From assembly GCA_021604645.1 (NCBI GenBank), contig BQJJ01000004.1, positions 124,001-188,000 of the forward strand: 64,000 nt of DNA. The letters run 5' to 3'. Below, in pieces: positions 23,228 to 32,584 of this stretch (position 1 is its first letter; every line of letters begins with the position of its first letter). The stretch is from Methyloligella sp. Lineage in GTDB: Bacteria > Pseudomonadota > Alphaproteobacteria > Rhizobiales > HXMU1428-3. The notes below the pieces were generated by a model. It did not search any database and was not told the origin of the DNA. It saw nothing but the letters and a program-made list of their open reading frames with translations. Position numbers and translations under genes: made by a program.

Positions 23228-25123
23228 ATGACCATTCGCCAATTATCTCCGCATTTAATCAACCAGATTGCTGCTGGTGAGGTGATTGAACGGCCGGCTT
23301 CGGTTGTTAAAGAGCTGGTTGAGAATTCGATTGATGCGGGGGCTTCTTCTATTGAGGTTGTCTCTGCTGATGGTGGCTTATCGCTGCTTCGTGTGATTGA
23401 TAATGGCCGCGGTATGAATCAAGGTGATCTTTCTCTTTGCGTTGAGCGGCATGCTACTTCTAAGCTTCAAGATGAGGGACTTTTTTCTATTCATACTCTT
23501 GGGTTTCGGGGGGAGGCGCTGCCATCTATTGGCTCTATAGCGAAGCTTACAATACAAACGCGAGAAAAGGACGGAGATGGTTTTGAACTTTCTGTTGAAG
23601 GGGGAGAGAAAAGTGAACTTCGCCCTTCCGCGTTAAATTTCGGAACCATCATTGAAGTTCGTGATTTATTTTATGCGACACCGGCCCGGTTGAAATTTCA
23701 AAAATCTGTTCGGGCTGAGACAAGTGCGATTGCTGATGTGGTTAAGCGTCTGTCTTTGGCTCACCCAGATATTGGGTTTCGTCTCACCTGCGATGGTAAG
23801 CAGAGATTAAATTTGGCCCAAGTGGCTATTGGTGATGAAGCTGGTGAATTGCAGCGCATTGGCAAGATCTTTGGCCAGGAGTTTGTTAAAGACGCTTTGT
23901 TTATTGATGCAACTCGCGAGGATGTTCATTTGCGCGGCTTTATTGGCTTGCCGACTTTGCACCGAGCGAATAATTTGATGCAGTATTTTTTCGTGAACGG
24001 GCGTCCCATTCGAGATAAGCAAATTTTAGGTGCGATCCGTGCGGCTTACTCTGACTTTCTCCCCTCGAACCGTCACCCGTATTTGAGCTTGTTTTTAACT
24101 TTGCCGCCAGACAAGGTTGATGTGAATGTGCACCCTGCTAAAGCTGAAGTGCGGTTTCAAGATGGTGCTTTTATTCGCGGGCTTCTCATTGGTGCCATTC
24201 GCCAAGCGGTTGATGAGGCAGGGCACCGTGCGAGTTCAAAAGGGGGGGCAGATACGTTAAGCGCCTTTAGGACTGAGGATGTTCGCTCTTCTTTTTCATC
24301 TTTCGAAAATAAACCGTCAGTGCTGGGAGATGGCTTATCTACTCAGAATACATATTCTTCTCAAGGAAACGCCCATTTTGGTGAAGAGGGTTATTCACCG
24401 CATTCACACACGAACTTTTCTGATGAGCGATCAGGTTCTTTTGGGACTGAGGACCATAACCAGTTTCAAGGTGGTTTAGATGGTGTGAATGTGCCTAGTG
24501 GTGAGATGTTATCTTCCGATGATGAGTTGGATCCTAAAATTATCTCTAAACCTCTTGGTGCAGCGCGGGCGCAATTTTTTGAAAATTTTATTGTGGCACA
24601 GACTGCAGACGGGATGATTTTGGTTGATGCGCATGCAGCGCATGAGCGAATTGTTTATGAAAAACTTAAAAAACGAGTTGTTGAAGGCCAGGTGCCGTCG
24701 CAGGGATTGTTGATCCCTGAAGTGATTGAACTGGATGATCATTTGCGTGATGGGTTGCTTGCTCATAGTGAGGCTTTGCAGCAATTTGGTCTGTATTTAG
24801 AAGGGTTTGGACCGCAGGCTGTAGCGGTGCAGGAAGTGCCTGCCTTGTTGATTAAAGGGAATATCCAGGCTCTGGTTCGAGATTTGGCTGATGAAATTGC
24901 TGAACTGGATGCAACGACTGAACTTAAATCTCGGCTTGATTATGTTTGTGCCACTATGGCGTGTCATGGCAGCGTTAGAACTGGGCGGCGTTTGTTGCCT
25001 GAAGAGATGAATGGACTTTTGCGCGAGATGGAAACGACACCACGTTCCGGTCAATGTAATCATGGACGGCCAACTTATGTTGAGTTGAAATTGAAGGACA
25101 TTGAACGTCTTTTTGGGCGCTAA
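23228..25123 (+). CDS. mutL: DNA mismatch repair protein MutL
   Basis: MutL couples mismatch recognition to strand excision. The product has 631 residues. The N-terminal GHKL ATPase has KELVENSIDAGAS, DNGRGM and GFRGEALPSI. After a serine-rich linker of about 90 residues comes the dimerisation and endonuclease domain, with VDAHAAHERIVYE (a DxHAx2Ex4E nicking motif with Gln replaced by Ala) and a CxxH...GQCNHGRP metal region. It is therefore of the endonuclease-bearing type used in bacteria lacking MutH. The next gene starts 16 bases after the stop codon. Confidence 0.96.
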   Translation: MTIRQLSPHLINQIAAGEVIERPASVVKELVENSIDAGASSIEVVSADGGLSLLRVIDNGRGMNQGDLSLCVERHATSKLQDEGLFSIHTLGFRGEALPSIGSIAKLTIQTREKDGDGFELSVEGGEKSELRPSALNFGTIIEVRDLFYATPARLKFQKSVRAETSAIADVVKRLSLAHPDIGFRLTCDGKQRLNLAQVAIGDEAGELQRIGKIFGQEFVKDALFIDATREDVHLRGFIGLPTLHRANNLMQYFFVNGRPIRDKQILGAIRAAYSDFLPSNRHPYLSLFLTLPPDKVDVNVHPAKAEVRFQDGAFIRGLLIGAIRQAVDEAGHRASSKGGADTLSAFRTEDVRSSFSSFENKPSVLGDGLSTQNTYSSQGNAHFGEEGYSPHSHTNFSDERSGSFGTEDHNQFQGGLDGVNVPSGEMLSSDDELDPKIISKPLGAARAQFFENFIVAQTADGMILVDAHAAHERIVYEKLKKRVVEGQVPSQGLLIPEVIELDDHLRDGLLAHSEALQQFGLYLEGFGPQAVAVQEVPALLIKGNIQALVRDLADEIAELDATTELKSRLDYVCATMACHGSVRTGRRLLPEEMNGLLREMETTPRSGQCNHGRPTYVELKLKDIERLFGR

Positions 25124-25139
25124 GAAAGGATCTTGTTTG

Positions 25140-25439
25140 ATGATGAAATTTCTTAAGTTTGCTTTGTTTGCAGGGATTGTTGTTATTGGCTATTCCATGT
25201 GGAAATTTCAAATGACGACAACACGAGAGATTATTTCTTATGGGCTTGTAAAGGCGACTAGTCTTCATAATAAAGGTGAGCTTGTTGGGCGCACTAGAGA
25301 AATTCAAAGAGGTGATTTGCGGTTTTGGGAAGTTGAGTTGCCGGATAAGTCTTGGGTGGATTGTAAAAAAGATTGCGCCGATGCTTTGCGCAAAGGTGCG
25401 CTTGATGAGGAGGAAGAAGAGGAAGTTATTCCTTATTAA
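25140..25439 (+). CDS. Small membrane-anchored hypothetical protein downstream of mutL
   Basis: The product has 99 residues. An N-terminal membrane segment (about 3-22) precedes a hydrophilic part of about 75 residues, probably outside the cytoplasmic membrane. A short motif KSWVDCKKDCADALRKG has two cysteines spaced CxxxC. The C-terminus is a run of seven glutamates and aspartate ending VIPY. The start at 25140 is chosen for the AAGGA eight bases upstream; an ATG one codon later is also possible. I know similar small proteins with W-x2-C-x3-C in other Hyphomicrobiales but no function. A family A/B mosaic repeat follows eight bases later. Confidence 0.75.
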   Translation: MMKFLKFALFAGIVVIGYSMWKFQMTTTREIISYGLVKATSLHNKGELVGRTREIQRGDLRFWEVELPDKSWVDCKKDCADALRKGALDEEEEEEVIPY

Positions 25440-25447
25440 TTTCTCTG

Positions 25448-25582
25448 TTTTCTCTCTCATGGGCTATTCTTTTTTAGTGGCGCTTCAGGTTGCCCAGTAT
25501 CAACCGCGCTGCACCGGACTGCATCGGATTGTGCTGGTGTTTCGTTATGTCCTGACGCCGAAGTGGCGTCATTCCTTCTTCG
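25448..25582 (+). repeat. Family A repeat, copy 4, a mosaic with a family B unit
   Basis: The left edge TTTTCTCTCTCATGGGCTATT is family A. Hairpin 1 and the core are replaced by a family B unit (AGTGGCGCTTCAGGTTG...CAACCGCGC). The right part returns to family A with TGACGCC/GGCGTCA (25553-25571) and ATTCCTTCTTCG. The join makes recombination or insertion between families likely. Confidence 0.8.
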
Positions 25583-25693
25583 TTTATCTAGTTTTTCTAA
25601 AGTGGTATTTAACTGCAGAGTTGGCTGCCTTTGTAATGAGGTTCTAGCACCTGATTTTTTTTGATTTATATTGACGAACTTTTCAGCTAATTT

Positions 25694-26269
25694 CTATTTG
25701 ACTTGCCACTTGGCGTAGTAGAGGGTTGTTTCACCGTAGTTTTTTTTGTCTAAGAGCTCGACGCCTTCTGGCCAGGTGATGGTCGCTGTCTTGCTTTCTT
25801 CTAAAATGATGAGGGCAGCATCTGCTAGCCAATTACCTTCTATAGCCGAGCTTAGTGCTTTCTCACCGAGCTCTTTATTATAGGGAGGGTCTAGAAAAAC
25901 GAGGTTAAACGGTTGGAACCGTTTCATCGGTCCTAGGTTTGTGGCGTCTCGTTTGAATAGTTTGGTAATTCCAGTGAACTCTAAATGTTCAATATTACTG
26001 CGAATGAGGCCGCGCGGTTCGATTGCGTCTTCTACAAATACTGCGAATTTTGCTCCTCTTGAGAGGGCTTCTAAGCCAAGGGCGCCAGTACCAGCGAAGA
26101 GATCTAAGGCAGTTGCGTTTTCAATATCGAAGTCTTCAAAATGCTTTGAAACACCATGGCAGATTTTATTAAACATGGCTTCACGAACCCGATCAGAGGT
26201 TGGTCTTGTCTCTGTTGATTTGGGTGTGAAAAGCTTTTGGCCTTTATGGCTGCCACCAACAATTCGCAT
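25694..26269 (-). CDS. rsmD: 16S rRNA (guanine966-N2)-methyltransferase
   Basis: RsmD methylates G966 of 16S rRNA using S-adenosylmethionine. The product has 191 residues, the normal size. It begins MRIVGGSHKGQKL and continues with TRPTSDRVREAMFN, the SAM-binding loop LDLFAGTGALGLEALSRGA and the catalytic DPPY motif (LVFLDPPYNKEL). It lies 24 bases downstream of rluB, and both are rRNA-modifying enzymes, so they form a sensible operon. No oddity is seen. Confidence 0.96.
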   Translation of the reverse strand: MRIVGGSHKGQKLFTPKSTETRPTSDRVREAMFNKICHGVSKHFEDFDIENATALDLFAGTGALGLEALSRGAKFAVFVEDAIEPRGLIRSNIEHLEFTGITKLFKRDATNLGPMKRFQPFNLVFLDPPYNKELGEKALSSAIEGNWLADAALIILEESKTATITWPEGVELLDKKNYGETTLYYAKWQVK

Positions 26270-26293
26270 TAATTTATTCCTGAAATTATAAGT

Positions 26294-27322
26294 TTATGGC
26301 CTAGGTTTTTTTGAAATCCGGCGTTGGGTTTTACGAGGTGATGGTTTACCGGAGCGATTGCCCGGATCATTTTTTTTACCACCTTTGTTTTCGTTTCTGT
26401 TTTCTTTTTTGTTTGTAGGGCTAGCTTTATTAAATTTAGATTTGCTGCCCGGTTTTTTGCCGGACTTTGAACCTGATTTCTTTTGCGCATCTTTTTTTGA
26501 TTGCGCTTGATTGGTCGATGGCTTGATGTTGAATTTCTCAGAGAGCTCAGGCCCGAGTTGGTCAGCTAAGATATGTGGTTTGATATCTTCAACTTCACCA
26601 GCCTTTAAATCGCCAAGCATAAAGGGGCCAAATGAGAGACGGATGAGGCGGTTTACATTGAGACCAAGATGTTCGCAGATGCGTTTGATTTCCCGGTTTT
26701 TACCTTCTCGAAGCCCCATGGTGAACCAGCAATTTGAGCCTTGTTCTTTTATCAATTGAGCTTGAATGGGGCCGTATTTAATGCCTTCAATTGTGATGCC
26801 TTCTTTTAGAGCATTCAGTTTATCTTGTGTGATGCTTCCTTTGGCGCGGACTTTATAGCGGCGGAGCCATCCAGTTTTGGGCAGCTCAAGATGGCGGGCT
26901 AGTTCTCCATCATTCGTGAGGAGGAGCAAGCCTTCTGTATTGATATCCAAACGGCCAATGGTGATGGTTCTTGGTAAATGATCCGGGAGTTTAGAAAAGA
27001 TCGTTTCACGATCTTTTTCATCCTTGGCAGTTGTCACCAATCCTTTTGGTTTATGATAGCGCCAAATTTTAACGGGTTCTTGATCTGGTAAAGGTTGGCC
27101 ATCAACTAATATCTTATCACTGCTTGTGACATTTAAAGCTGGACTTGTAATTTTCTTACCATTGACCTTGATACGTCCAGCTGCAATATAAGTTTCAGCT
27201 TCACGGCGTGAGCAAACACCGGCGCGTGCGATTGCTTTTGCAATGCGCATTTGAGCATGTGGTGCTTCGCTCGATGGGTCTTGTGTATCATCGTGCGGTT
27301 TTGTGTCAGGTTTTTTATTCAT
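26294..27322 (-). CDS. rluB: Ribosomal large-subunit pseudouridine synthase B
   Basis: It makes pseudouridine in 23S rRNA. The product has 342 residues. An S4 RNA-binding domain at about 25-70 (IAKAIARAGVCSRREAETYI) precedes the catalytic domain, with Asp126 in the motif GRLDINTEGLLLLTNDGELA. The last 75 residues or so are a Lys/Ser/Asn-rich low-complexity tail, typical of alphaproteobacterial members and probably RNA-binding. It diverges from tadA across a 53-base spacer and is followed by rsmD. RluB and RluE/F are close relatives; length and the S4 domain favour RluB. Confidence 0.92.
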   Translation of the reverse strand: MNKKPDTKPHDDTQDPSSEAPHAQMRIAKAIARAGVCSRREAETYIAAGRIKVNGKKITSPALNVTSSDKILVDGQPLPDQEPVKIWRYHKPKGLVTTAKDEKDRETIFSKLPDHLPRTITIGRLDINTEGLLLLTNDGELARHLELPKTGWLRRYKVRAKGSITQDKLNALKEGITIEGIKYGPIQAQLIKEQGSNCWFTMGLREGKNREIKRICEHLGLNVNRLIRLSFGPFMLGDLKAGEVEDIKPHILADQLGPELSEKFNIKPSTNQAQSKKDAQKKSGSKSGKKPGSKSKFNKASPTNKKENRNENKGGKKNDPGNRSGKPSPRKTQRRISKKPRP

Positions 27323-27375
27323 GTGTTCTGTTGTGTCGTATTCTTTTTAAAAGTGCAATCAAAAGGTGAAAAATT

Positions 27376-27825
27376 ATGTCGCAATCCTTTATGGAGAGGG
27401 CACTAGAATTGGCAAAAGAGGCCGCTATTGCTGGTGAAGTGCCTGTTGGTGCTGTGATTGTCTCTTCTGAAGGGGAAATTCTGGCCGAGACGCGTAACCG
27501 GATTGTAGAACTTAAAGATGCGACGGCACATGCCGAGGTTCTTGCTATTCGCGGTGCGGGAGCTCGTCTTTCATCAGAGCGCCTGATTGATTGCGATTTA
27601 TATGTAACGCTTGAGCCTTGCACGATGTGTGCCGGGGCGATTTCTTTTGCTCGTTTGCGGCGAGTTTATTATGGCTGTTCTGACCCTAAGGGGGGCGGTG
27701 TGGAGCAGGGGGCTTGTTTTTTTGATCAACCAACGTGTCATCATAAGCCTGAAATTTATGGTGGCATTTGTGAAACTGAAGCAGCGCAGATATTGCGTGA
27801 TTTTTTTAAAGAAAAAAGAGAATAA
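27376..27825 (+). CDS. tadA: tRNA-specific adenosine deaminase
   Basis: TadA converts A34 to inosine in the anticodon of tRNA-Arg. The product has 149 residues. Zinc and proton-transfer residues are visible in TAHAEVLAIR (HAE) and LEPCTMCAGAISFARL (PCxxC). VPVGAVIV and the C-terminal GGICETEAAQILRDFF helix fit the family. It converges on the patatin gene with only six bases between the two ends. Confidence 0.95.
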   Translation: MSQSFMERALELAKEAAIAGEVPVGAVIVSSEGEILAETRNRIVELKDATAHAEVLAIRGAGARLSSERLIDCDLYVTLEPCTMCAGAISFARLRRVYYGCSDPKGGGVEQGACFFDQPTCHHKPEIYGGICETEAAQILRDFFKEKRE

Positions 27826-27831
27826 AGAAAT

Positions 27832-28686
27832 CTAGGCCACTTGTTGGTTTAGGACTTGCTCAAGATTACGGCGCAGGTCATCAGCTGCTTCTTCAGAGTG
27901 GGTGAAGATATCTTCAATTTTGAAATAATCGAGGACGTTATATCTGCCAACTCTTGGTTGAGCGAGTATAAGCGGTTGATTGTTTTTTAACTCATTATTT
28001 TGAAGCATGTTATTTGTTAATGAGCGCAGCAAGATTTGACTGCAGCCAATGAGGGCGTCGATGCTGTTTGGCACTTTTCCGGCCAATCTGGCTTGTTCAC
28101 CCGTGACATCAACGGCGATTGTTACATCAACTTTGCCATTTAAAATATTAAACGGAACTGGGTTTACAAAGCCGCCATCAATGAGCACGCGTTCATCTAA
28201 TTCAACTGGTTTTAAAAGAGCGGGCAGGGCAGAACTTGCGGCAATGGCCGGGATCAGTTTGCCCTTTGAGACTGTGTATTGTTCTTGTGTGTAGAAATCT
28301 GTTGTGATGGCGTGAAACGGAATTTTCAGGTCTTCAAAAGTTTCTGGCAAATCTTCAGGCATCAACATTTGGAAAAATGCTTCCGCGTTTAAAATTGAAG
28401 GTGTGCGCAGATTAATGAGTGAGACCCATTTGTTTGGTCGGTTGCCATAGAGCCGTTTTATAAGTTCGGTTCTTTTGGAGAATAGATCTTTGGCATAATC
28501 TTCAATTTCTAAACCGCTCATTCCAGAGGCATAGAGGCAGCCAACAAGAGCACCCATAGAGGTGCCTGAAATTGCTCTTGGTTTTATGCCAAATTCATCT
28601 ATGACCTGCAAAATTTTGATATGAGCTAAACCGCGTGCGCCACCACCGCCGAGGGCTAAACCGAAATGTGGGACTGAACGGGTCAT
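27832..28686 (-). CDS. Patatin-like phospholipase (NTE/RssA family)
   Basis: A serine acyl hydrolase of 284 residues. The oxyanion loop GLALGGGGARGLAHI, the nucleophile elbow GTSMGALVG (Ser at about 43) and the catalytic aspartate of LIDGGFVNPVP are all present, so the Ser-Asp dyad is intact. There is no signal peptide or membrane segment, and it resembles the RssA/NTE-like cytosolic group. It is convergent with tadA and transcribed in the same direction as purD upstream, about 120 bases away. The lipid substrate is unknown. Confidence 0.92.
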   Translation of the reverse strand: MTRSVPHFGLALGGGGARGLAHIKILQVIDEFGIKPRAISGTSMGALVGCLYASGMSGLEIEDYAKDLFSKRTELIKRLYGNRPNKWVSLINLRTPSILNAEAFFQMLMPEDLPETFEDLKIPFHAITTDFYTQEQYTVSKGKLIPAIAASSALPALLKPVELDERVLIDGGFVNPVPFNILNGKVDVTIAVDVTGEQARLAGKVPNSIDALIGCSQILLRSLTNNMLQNNELKNNQPLILAQPRVGRYNVLDYFKIEDIFTHSEEAADDLRRNLEQVLNQQVA

Positions 28687-28805
28687 TGAGTGCCTTTTGC
28701 TTTTGTTGGTTTGTAAACTTAGGAGATATTTAGGAAATGGGCTTATTTTTTCAAGTGTGCTTTCTCTATATGGTTAAAGACTGTTTTTCTAAGTTGCAGA
28801 GTTAT

Positions 28806-30086
28806 TTAACCTTTAAGAGCCCGCCAGCCGATATCTCTGCGGCAAAAGCCGTCTTCCCATTCAATTACATCAATTGCTTTATAGGCATTGTTTTGGGCTT
28901 CAGCTATGGTTGCACCAACGCCGGTTACATTGAGAACGCGGCCACCAATGGCTTTGATCTTACCATCTTCTTTTTTTGTGCCTGCATGGAAAACCTGGCA
29001 GTTGTCTAACTCATCAGCTTTCTCAAGGCCTTTGATCTCTGAGCCTTTTTCATAAGAGTCTGGGTAGCCTTTTGTGGCCATGACGACTGTTAGCGCGGGG
29101 TTTTCACTCCATTCAAGGTCAACAGTTTCTAACGTGCCATTTGCAACAGCCAAGAGAGCTGGAATGATATCTGATTTCATGCGCATCATTAGGACCTGAC
29201 ATTCAGGATCTCCGAAACGGGCATTATATTCAATGAGCTGAGGTGTTTTTACCCCGTCTTTTTCTGTCAGCATGAGGCCTGCGTATAAAACACCTTTATA
29301 AGGGGTGCCTTTGTCGTTCATGGCTCTTACTGTTGGCTCAATGATGTCGCGCATTGTTTGAGCGATGAGCTCATCTGTCATGATTGGGGCGGGAGAATAT
29401 GCACCCATGCCGCCTGTGTTGGGGCCTTTGTCGCCATCAAAGACGCGTTTATGATCTTGTGCTGTGACGAGTGGCAAGCAGGTCTTGCCGTCTGTCAGGA
29501 CGAAAAAGCTGGCCTCTTCACCATAGAGTGTTTCTTCTATCACGACTTCTGCGCCTGCGTCTCCGAAAGAGCCGCCGAAAATTTCGTCAATGGCAGAAAG
29601 AGCGTCCTTTTCAGTTTCGGCCATAATAACGCCTTTGCCAGCGGCCAGGCCATCAGCTTTGATGACGATAGGAGCACCTTCTTTGCTAACATAGTCTTTG
29701 GCAGAATTTGCGTCTGTGAAGCGGGCATATTTGGCTGTTGGGATATTGTAGTCTTTGCAAATATCTTTGGTGAAGCCTTTAGAGCCTTCTAGGATGGCGG
29801 CTTCTTTTGTGGGACCAAAGCAGGGAATGTTGGCAACGCTTAAATCATTGGCAAGGCCTGCAACTAATGGGGCTTCAGGGCCGATGACGACCAGCTCAAC
29901 ATTATTGTCTTTTGCAAACTGAATAACGGCTCTATGATCGGTTACATCCAGATTGATGATCGTACCGCAGCTTTCCATGCCGCCATTGCCGGGTGAGATA
30001 AAAAGTGTATCAAGAAGAGGGCTTTGCGCTATTTTCCAAGCCAATGCATGTTCGCGGCCGCCTGAGCCAATAAGTAGAATATTCAC
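28806..30086 (-). CDS. purD: Phosphoribosylamine-glycine ligase (GAR synthetase)
   Basis: PurD joins glycine to phosphoribosylamine in step two of purine synthesis. The product has 426 residues, the standard size. It begins [19 protein letters not shown], and the ATP-grasp core has [31 protein letters not shown] and [14 protein letters not shown]. No riboswitch is seen in the leader. It is divergent from xseA, with a family C repeat in the gap. Confidence 0.97.
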   Translation of the reverse strand: MNILLIGSGGREHALAWKIAQSPLLDTLFISPGNGGMESCGTIINLDVTDHRAVIQFAKDNNVELVVIGPEAPLVAGLANDLSVANIPCFGPTKEAAILEGSKGFTKDICKDYNIPTAKYARFTDANSAKDYVSKEGAPIVIKADGLAAGKGVIMAETEKDALSAIDEIFGGSFGDAGAEVVIEETLYGEEASFFVLTDGKTCLPLVTAQDHKRVFDGDKGPNTGGMGAYSPAPIMTDELIAQTMRDIIEPTVRAMNDKGTPYKGVLYAGLMLTEKDGVKTPQLIEYNARFGDPECQVLMMRMKSDIIPALLAVANGTLETVDLEWSENPALTVVMATKGYPDSYEKGSEIKGLEKADELDNCQVFHAGTKKEDGKIKAIGGRVLNVTGVGATIAEAQNNAYKAIDVIEWEDGFCRRDIGWRALKG

Positions 30087-30262
30087 GTTTTTTGCCTCTT
30101 TGAATGCTTTTGGGTCAGGTTGTAACCCTCAAGACCCTTTTGTATTTACATCTCTTAAATTAAGTGATTAGGCCTATCATTCGGAGGGGTTCTGTCAAGT
30201 CTTGGATAAATTGAATTGGTGGAATTTTAGCGATTTTTCTTAAAAATCTCATTTTTCTTGCT
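30087..30262. other. Leader region of purD, nothing recognised
   Basis: This AT-rich spacer upstream of purD has no clear regulatory RNA or PurR-like palindrome. The family C repeat follows to the right, and xseA starts a further 120 bases beyond that. Confidence 0.35.
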
Positions 30263-30365
30263 TAGAGCATTCCACTTTTAGATGAATTCAAGGAAATGCT
30301 CTAGCTTCTTGTGTTAACGTTGCTTTTTTCCTAAAACCGGTAACCACTTTAAGGCGGAACGCTCT
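30263..30365. repeat. Family C mosaic repeat (RIME-like), copy 2
   Basis: The first palindrome is TAGAGCATTCC...GGAAATGCTCTA at 30263-30303. The second part, with AAAACCGGTAACCACTTTAA and GGCGGAACGCTCTA, ends at 30365. It shares its plan with the copy before lspA and its right half with the partial copy at lpxK. It lies between the divergent genes purD and xseA. Confidence 0.75.
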
Positions 30366-30487
30366 AAATGCTTCATACAGTTGTTTGAACTTGAGTTTTA
30401 GGGCTTTTAGAGAGGCGCTCTATGCACTATTTTCAGGTTTGGCATTTCTTTTCATTTGTATGAGCACATTTTTGGAATTTTAGTTTC

Positions 30488-32122
30488 ATGGAATTTGATT
30501 TTGACGGACAAAAAGCGCGGGCAACTAGCAATGCGCCTGAATTTACTGTTTCCGAACTTTCTGGCAAAGTGAAAAACTTTATTGAAAGTGAATTTTCCTA
30601 TGTGCGTGTGCGTGGTGAACTGGGGCGTGTTAGCACGCCAGCATCCGGGCATGTTTATCTTGATTTGAAAGATGATAAGTCTGTTATTTCTGGTGTGATC
30701 TGGCGGGGGAAAGCTGCTGCCCTTGCTATTCGCCCTGAACAGGGGCTTGAAGTGATCGCTGTTGGAAAGCTGACGACTTTTCCTGGCCAATCTAAATATC
30801 AAATTGTTATTGATAGCATCGAGCCAGCTGGGCAAGGGGCGCTTATGGCGCTTTTGGAAGAGCGCAAGAAAAAATTAGCTGCTGAAGGCTTATTCGACGA
30901 ATCCATCAAGAAAAAACTTCCCTTTATGCCAAAGACGATTGGCATTGTGACGTCGCCAACGGGCGCGGTTATTCGCGATATGATGCATGGCTTTCGTGAA
31001 CGCTTTCCAGTTCATGTGATTGTTTGGCCTGTTCGTGTGCAAGGAGAGAGCGCTTCTAAAGAAGTGGCGAGAGCTATTGTTGGTTTTAATAAGATTGATG
31101 GACGAAGCGGCATACCAAGGCCGGATGTGTTGATTGTGGCTCGAGGTGGTGGCTCTTTGGAAGATCTCTGGGGGTTTAACGAGGAGATTGTTGCACGTGC
31201 AGCTGCTTCAAGTGATATCCCTCTAATTTCTGCTGTTGGTCATGAAACGGACTGGACTTTAATTGATTATGTCTCTGATGCCCGCGCGCCGACACCGACG
31301 AAAGCAGCTGAATGGGCTGTGCCTAAATATTCTGAGCTTGTTGAGCGGCTAGGTGATTTGAAATTACGCCAATTAAAGACGATGTCGCGCCAGTTACAGA
31401 CCAAGCGATCTGATTTGAAAAGTGCGTCTCGTGGGTTACCGCGTTTGGTTGACCTTGTTGGCATTCCTCGGCAACGGCTTGATGGGGCCGCTGGGCGTTT
31501 GGGGCAGGCTTTGCTCGGATTTACGCGAACGAAGCGGGGCCAGTTTCAAAGATTTGACGGGCGTTTGCAGCCGCATATTTTGATGAACCGTATTATAGGT
31601 GGGCGCGAGCGGATTGGTTTGTTTAGGCAAGCGCTTGGCCGAACCATGGTTCAGCGATTGAAATTTTCTCGTGAAACTCATAACCGTTTGCGTGGCGGGC
31701 TACGGCCGCAAATGATGATGAAAGCCATTAGCCAAGGGGGCCATGACCTTCATAATTTACAAGACCGACGTGACAGAGCTATTCGGTCTAACCTGAAGCA
31801 AAAAAGACAGAGACTGCAAACCCTCAGCCAACTGATGAATTCTTTAGGTTATCAGAATGTGTTGGCACGCGGGTTTGCTTTGGTCCGTGATGAAGCAGGC
31901 GAGATGGTGCGAGGTGTTACTCACTTAAATTCTGGAGATAGGATCAATGTTGAATTTGTTGATGGCAAGGTGTTAGCTGAAATTCAGGACGCTGATGGCA
32001 ACGATCAAAACAAAAAAGCAATAAAGAAATCAACCTCAGTTTCACAAAAGCCTAAAAAAGCTAAAAAGATTAAAAAAAATGATGATGGGACAGACGGCGG
32101 TGCGCAGGGGTCGCTTTTTTGA
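30488..32122 (+). CDS. xseA: Exodeoxyribonuclease VII large subunit
   Basis: XseA degrades single-stranded DNA with XseB. The product has 544 residues, slightly longer than usual owing to a Lys-rich tail. The N-terminal OB fold has VRVRGELGRVSTPASGHVYL; the catalytic domain has IGIVTSPTGAVIRDM and RGGGSLEDLWGFNEE with conserved acidic residues. A long coiled coil follows, then FALVRDEAGEMVRG near the end. The last codons (SLF-stop) use the same bases as the edge of a family B repeat, so the array reaches into the gene's 3' end. xseB is not in the window. Confidence 0.95.
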   Translation: MEFDFDGQKARATSNAPEFTVSELSGKVKNFIESEFSYVRVRGELGRVSTPASGHVYLDLKDDKSVISGVIWRGKAAALAIRPEQGLEVIAVGKLTTFPGQSKYQIVIDSIEPAGQGALMALLEERKKKLAAEGLFDESIKKKLPFMPKTIGIVTSPTGAVIRDMMHGFRERFPVHVIVWPVRVQGESASKEVARAIVGFNKIDGRSGIPRPDVLIVARGGGSLEDLWGFNEEIVARAAASSDIPLISAVGHETDWTLIDYVSDARAPTPTKAAEWAVPKYSELVERLGDLKLRQLKTMSRQLQTKRSDLKSASRGLPRLVDLVGIPRQRLDGAAGRLGQALLGFTRTKRGQFQRFDGRLQPHILMNRIIGGRERIGLFRQALGRTMVQRLKFSRETHNRLRGGLRPQMMMKAISQGGHDLHNLQDRRDRAIRSNLKQKRQRLQTLSQLMNSLGYQNVLARGFALVRDEAGEMVRGVTHLNSGDRINVEFVDGKVLAEIQDADGNDQNKKAIKKSTSVSQKPKKAKKIKKNDDGTDGGAQGSLF

Positions 32123-32275
32123 TGCTCCTTCAGTTGCCCACTTGCAACCGTCGCTTTTTTAGTGGCGCTTTAGGTTGCCCACTAGCAACCGCGCTATTAG
32201 TGGCGCTTTAATATTGCCCACAAAGCATTCGCAAGAAGCAACCGGCGCTGTTTAGTGCGGCTTTGGTTTAACCTG
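32111..32275. repeat. Family B repeat array after xseA
   Basis: There are about three tandem units of some 40 bases. TCGCTTTTTT recurs at 32111 (inside the last codons of xseA) and at 32151. The clearest hairpin, GGTTGC-CCACTA-GCAACC, lies at 32173-32190 within GCGC arms. The third unit is interrupted by extra bases (AAGCATTCGCAAGA). The array continues almost to the promoter region of the DUF2093 gene. Confidence 0.8.
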
Positions 32276-32351
32276 ATTTTATTGAATGGTTGCAAGACTA
32301 TGTTAGAAAAGATAAAACTTGTTAGATACAAAATTAATAGGGTTACCCCTG

Positions 32352-32576
32352 ATGAATAGGTTTGAAAAATTGCTCGGAAATAAAAATCAGGCTGATATTG
32401 AATATTTAGATGGTGATTATAATCTTCTGGTACCTGGGGATTATGTTATCTGTGGTATGAGCCGAGCTGAGATTCCTCTAGAGAATTTAAAATATTGGAA
32501 TGTTGAGCGCCAGGAACCTTATGCAACTGCTCAGCTTGCGATTGAAGCCGAGAAAAAATATCGCGATAAAAAATAA
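32352..32576 (+). CDS. DUF2093 family protein
   Basis: A 74-residue cytosolic protein of unknown function, typical of Hyphomicrobiales. It begins MNRFEKLLGN and has IEYLDGDYNLLVPGDYVIC, followed by EIPLENLKYWNVERQEPYAT. This matches the family plan of a short beta-rich domain ending in a W-x-V-x-R-Q-E-x-Y motif and a helical tail. The ATG at 32352 is chosen because the family starts with MNRFE; a TTG further upstream is unlikely. In relatives it also sits close to xseA and lpxK (from memory). Confidence 0.85.
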   Translation: MNRFEKLLGNKNQADIEYLDGDYNLLVPGDYVICGMSRAEIPLENLKYWNVERQEPYATAQLAIEAEKKYRDKK

Positions 32577-32584
32577 GCTATCTT

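Noticed and set aside
29358..29792. 144-codon plus-strand frame opposite purD
   Set aside because: It is the antisense shadow of conserved purD coding sequence.
32111..32275. Regularly spaced palindromic repeats could suggest a CRISPR array
   Set aside because: Units are contiguous and degenerate with no unique spacers of constant length, and there are no cas genes in the window.
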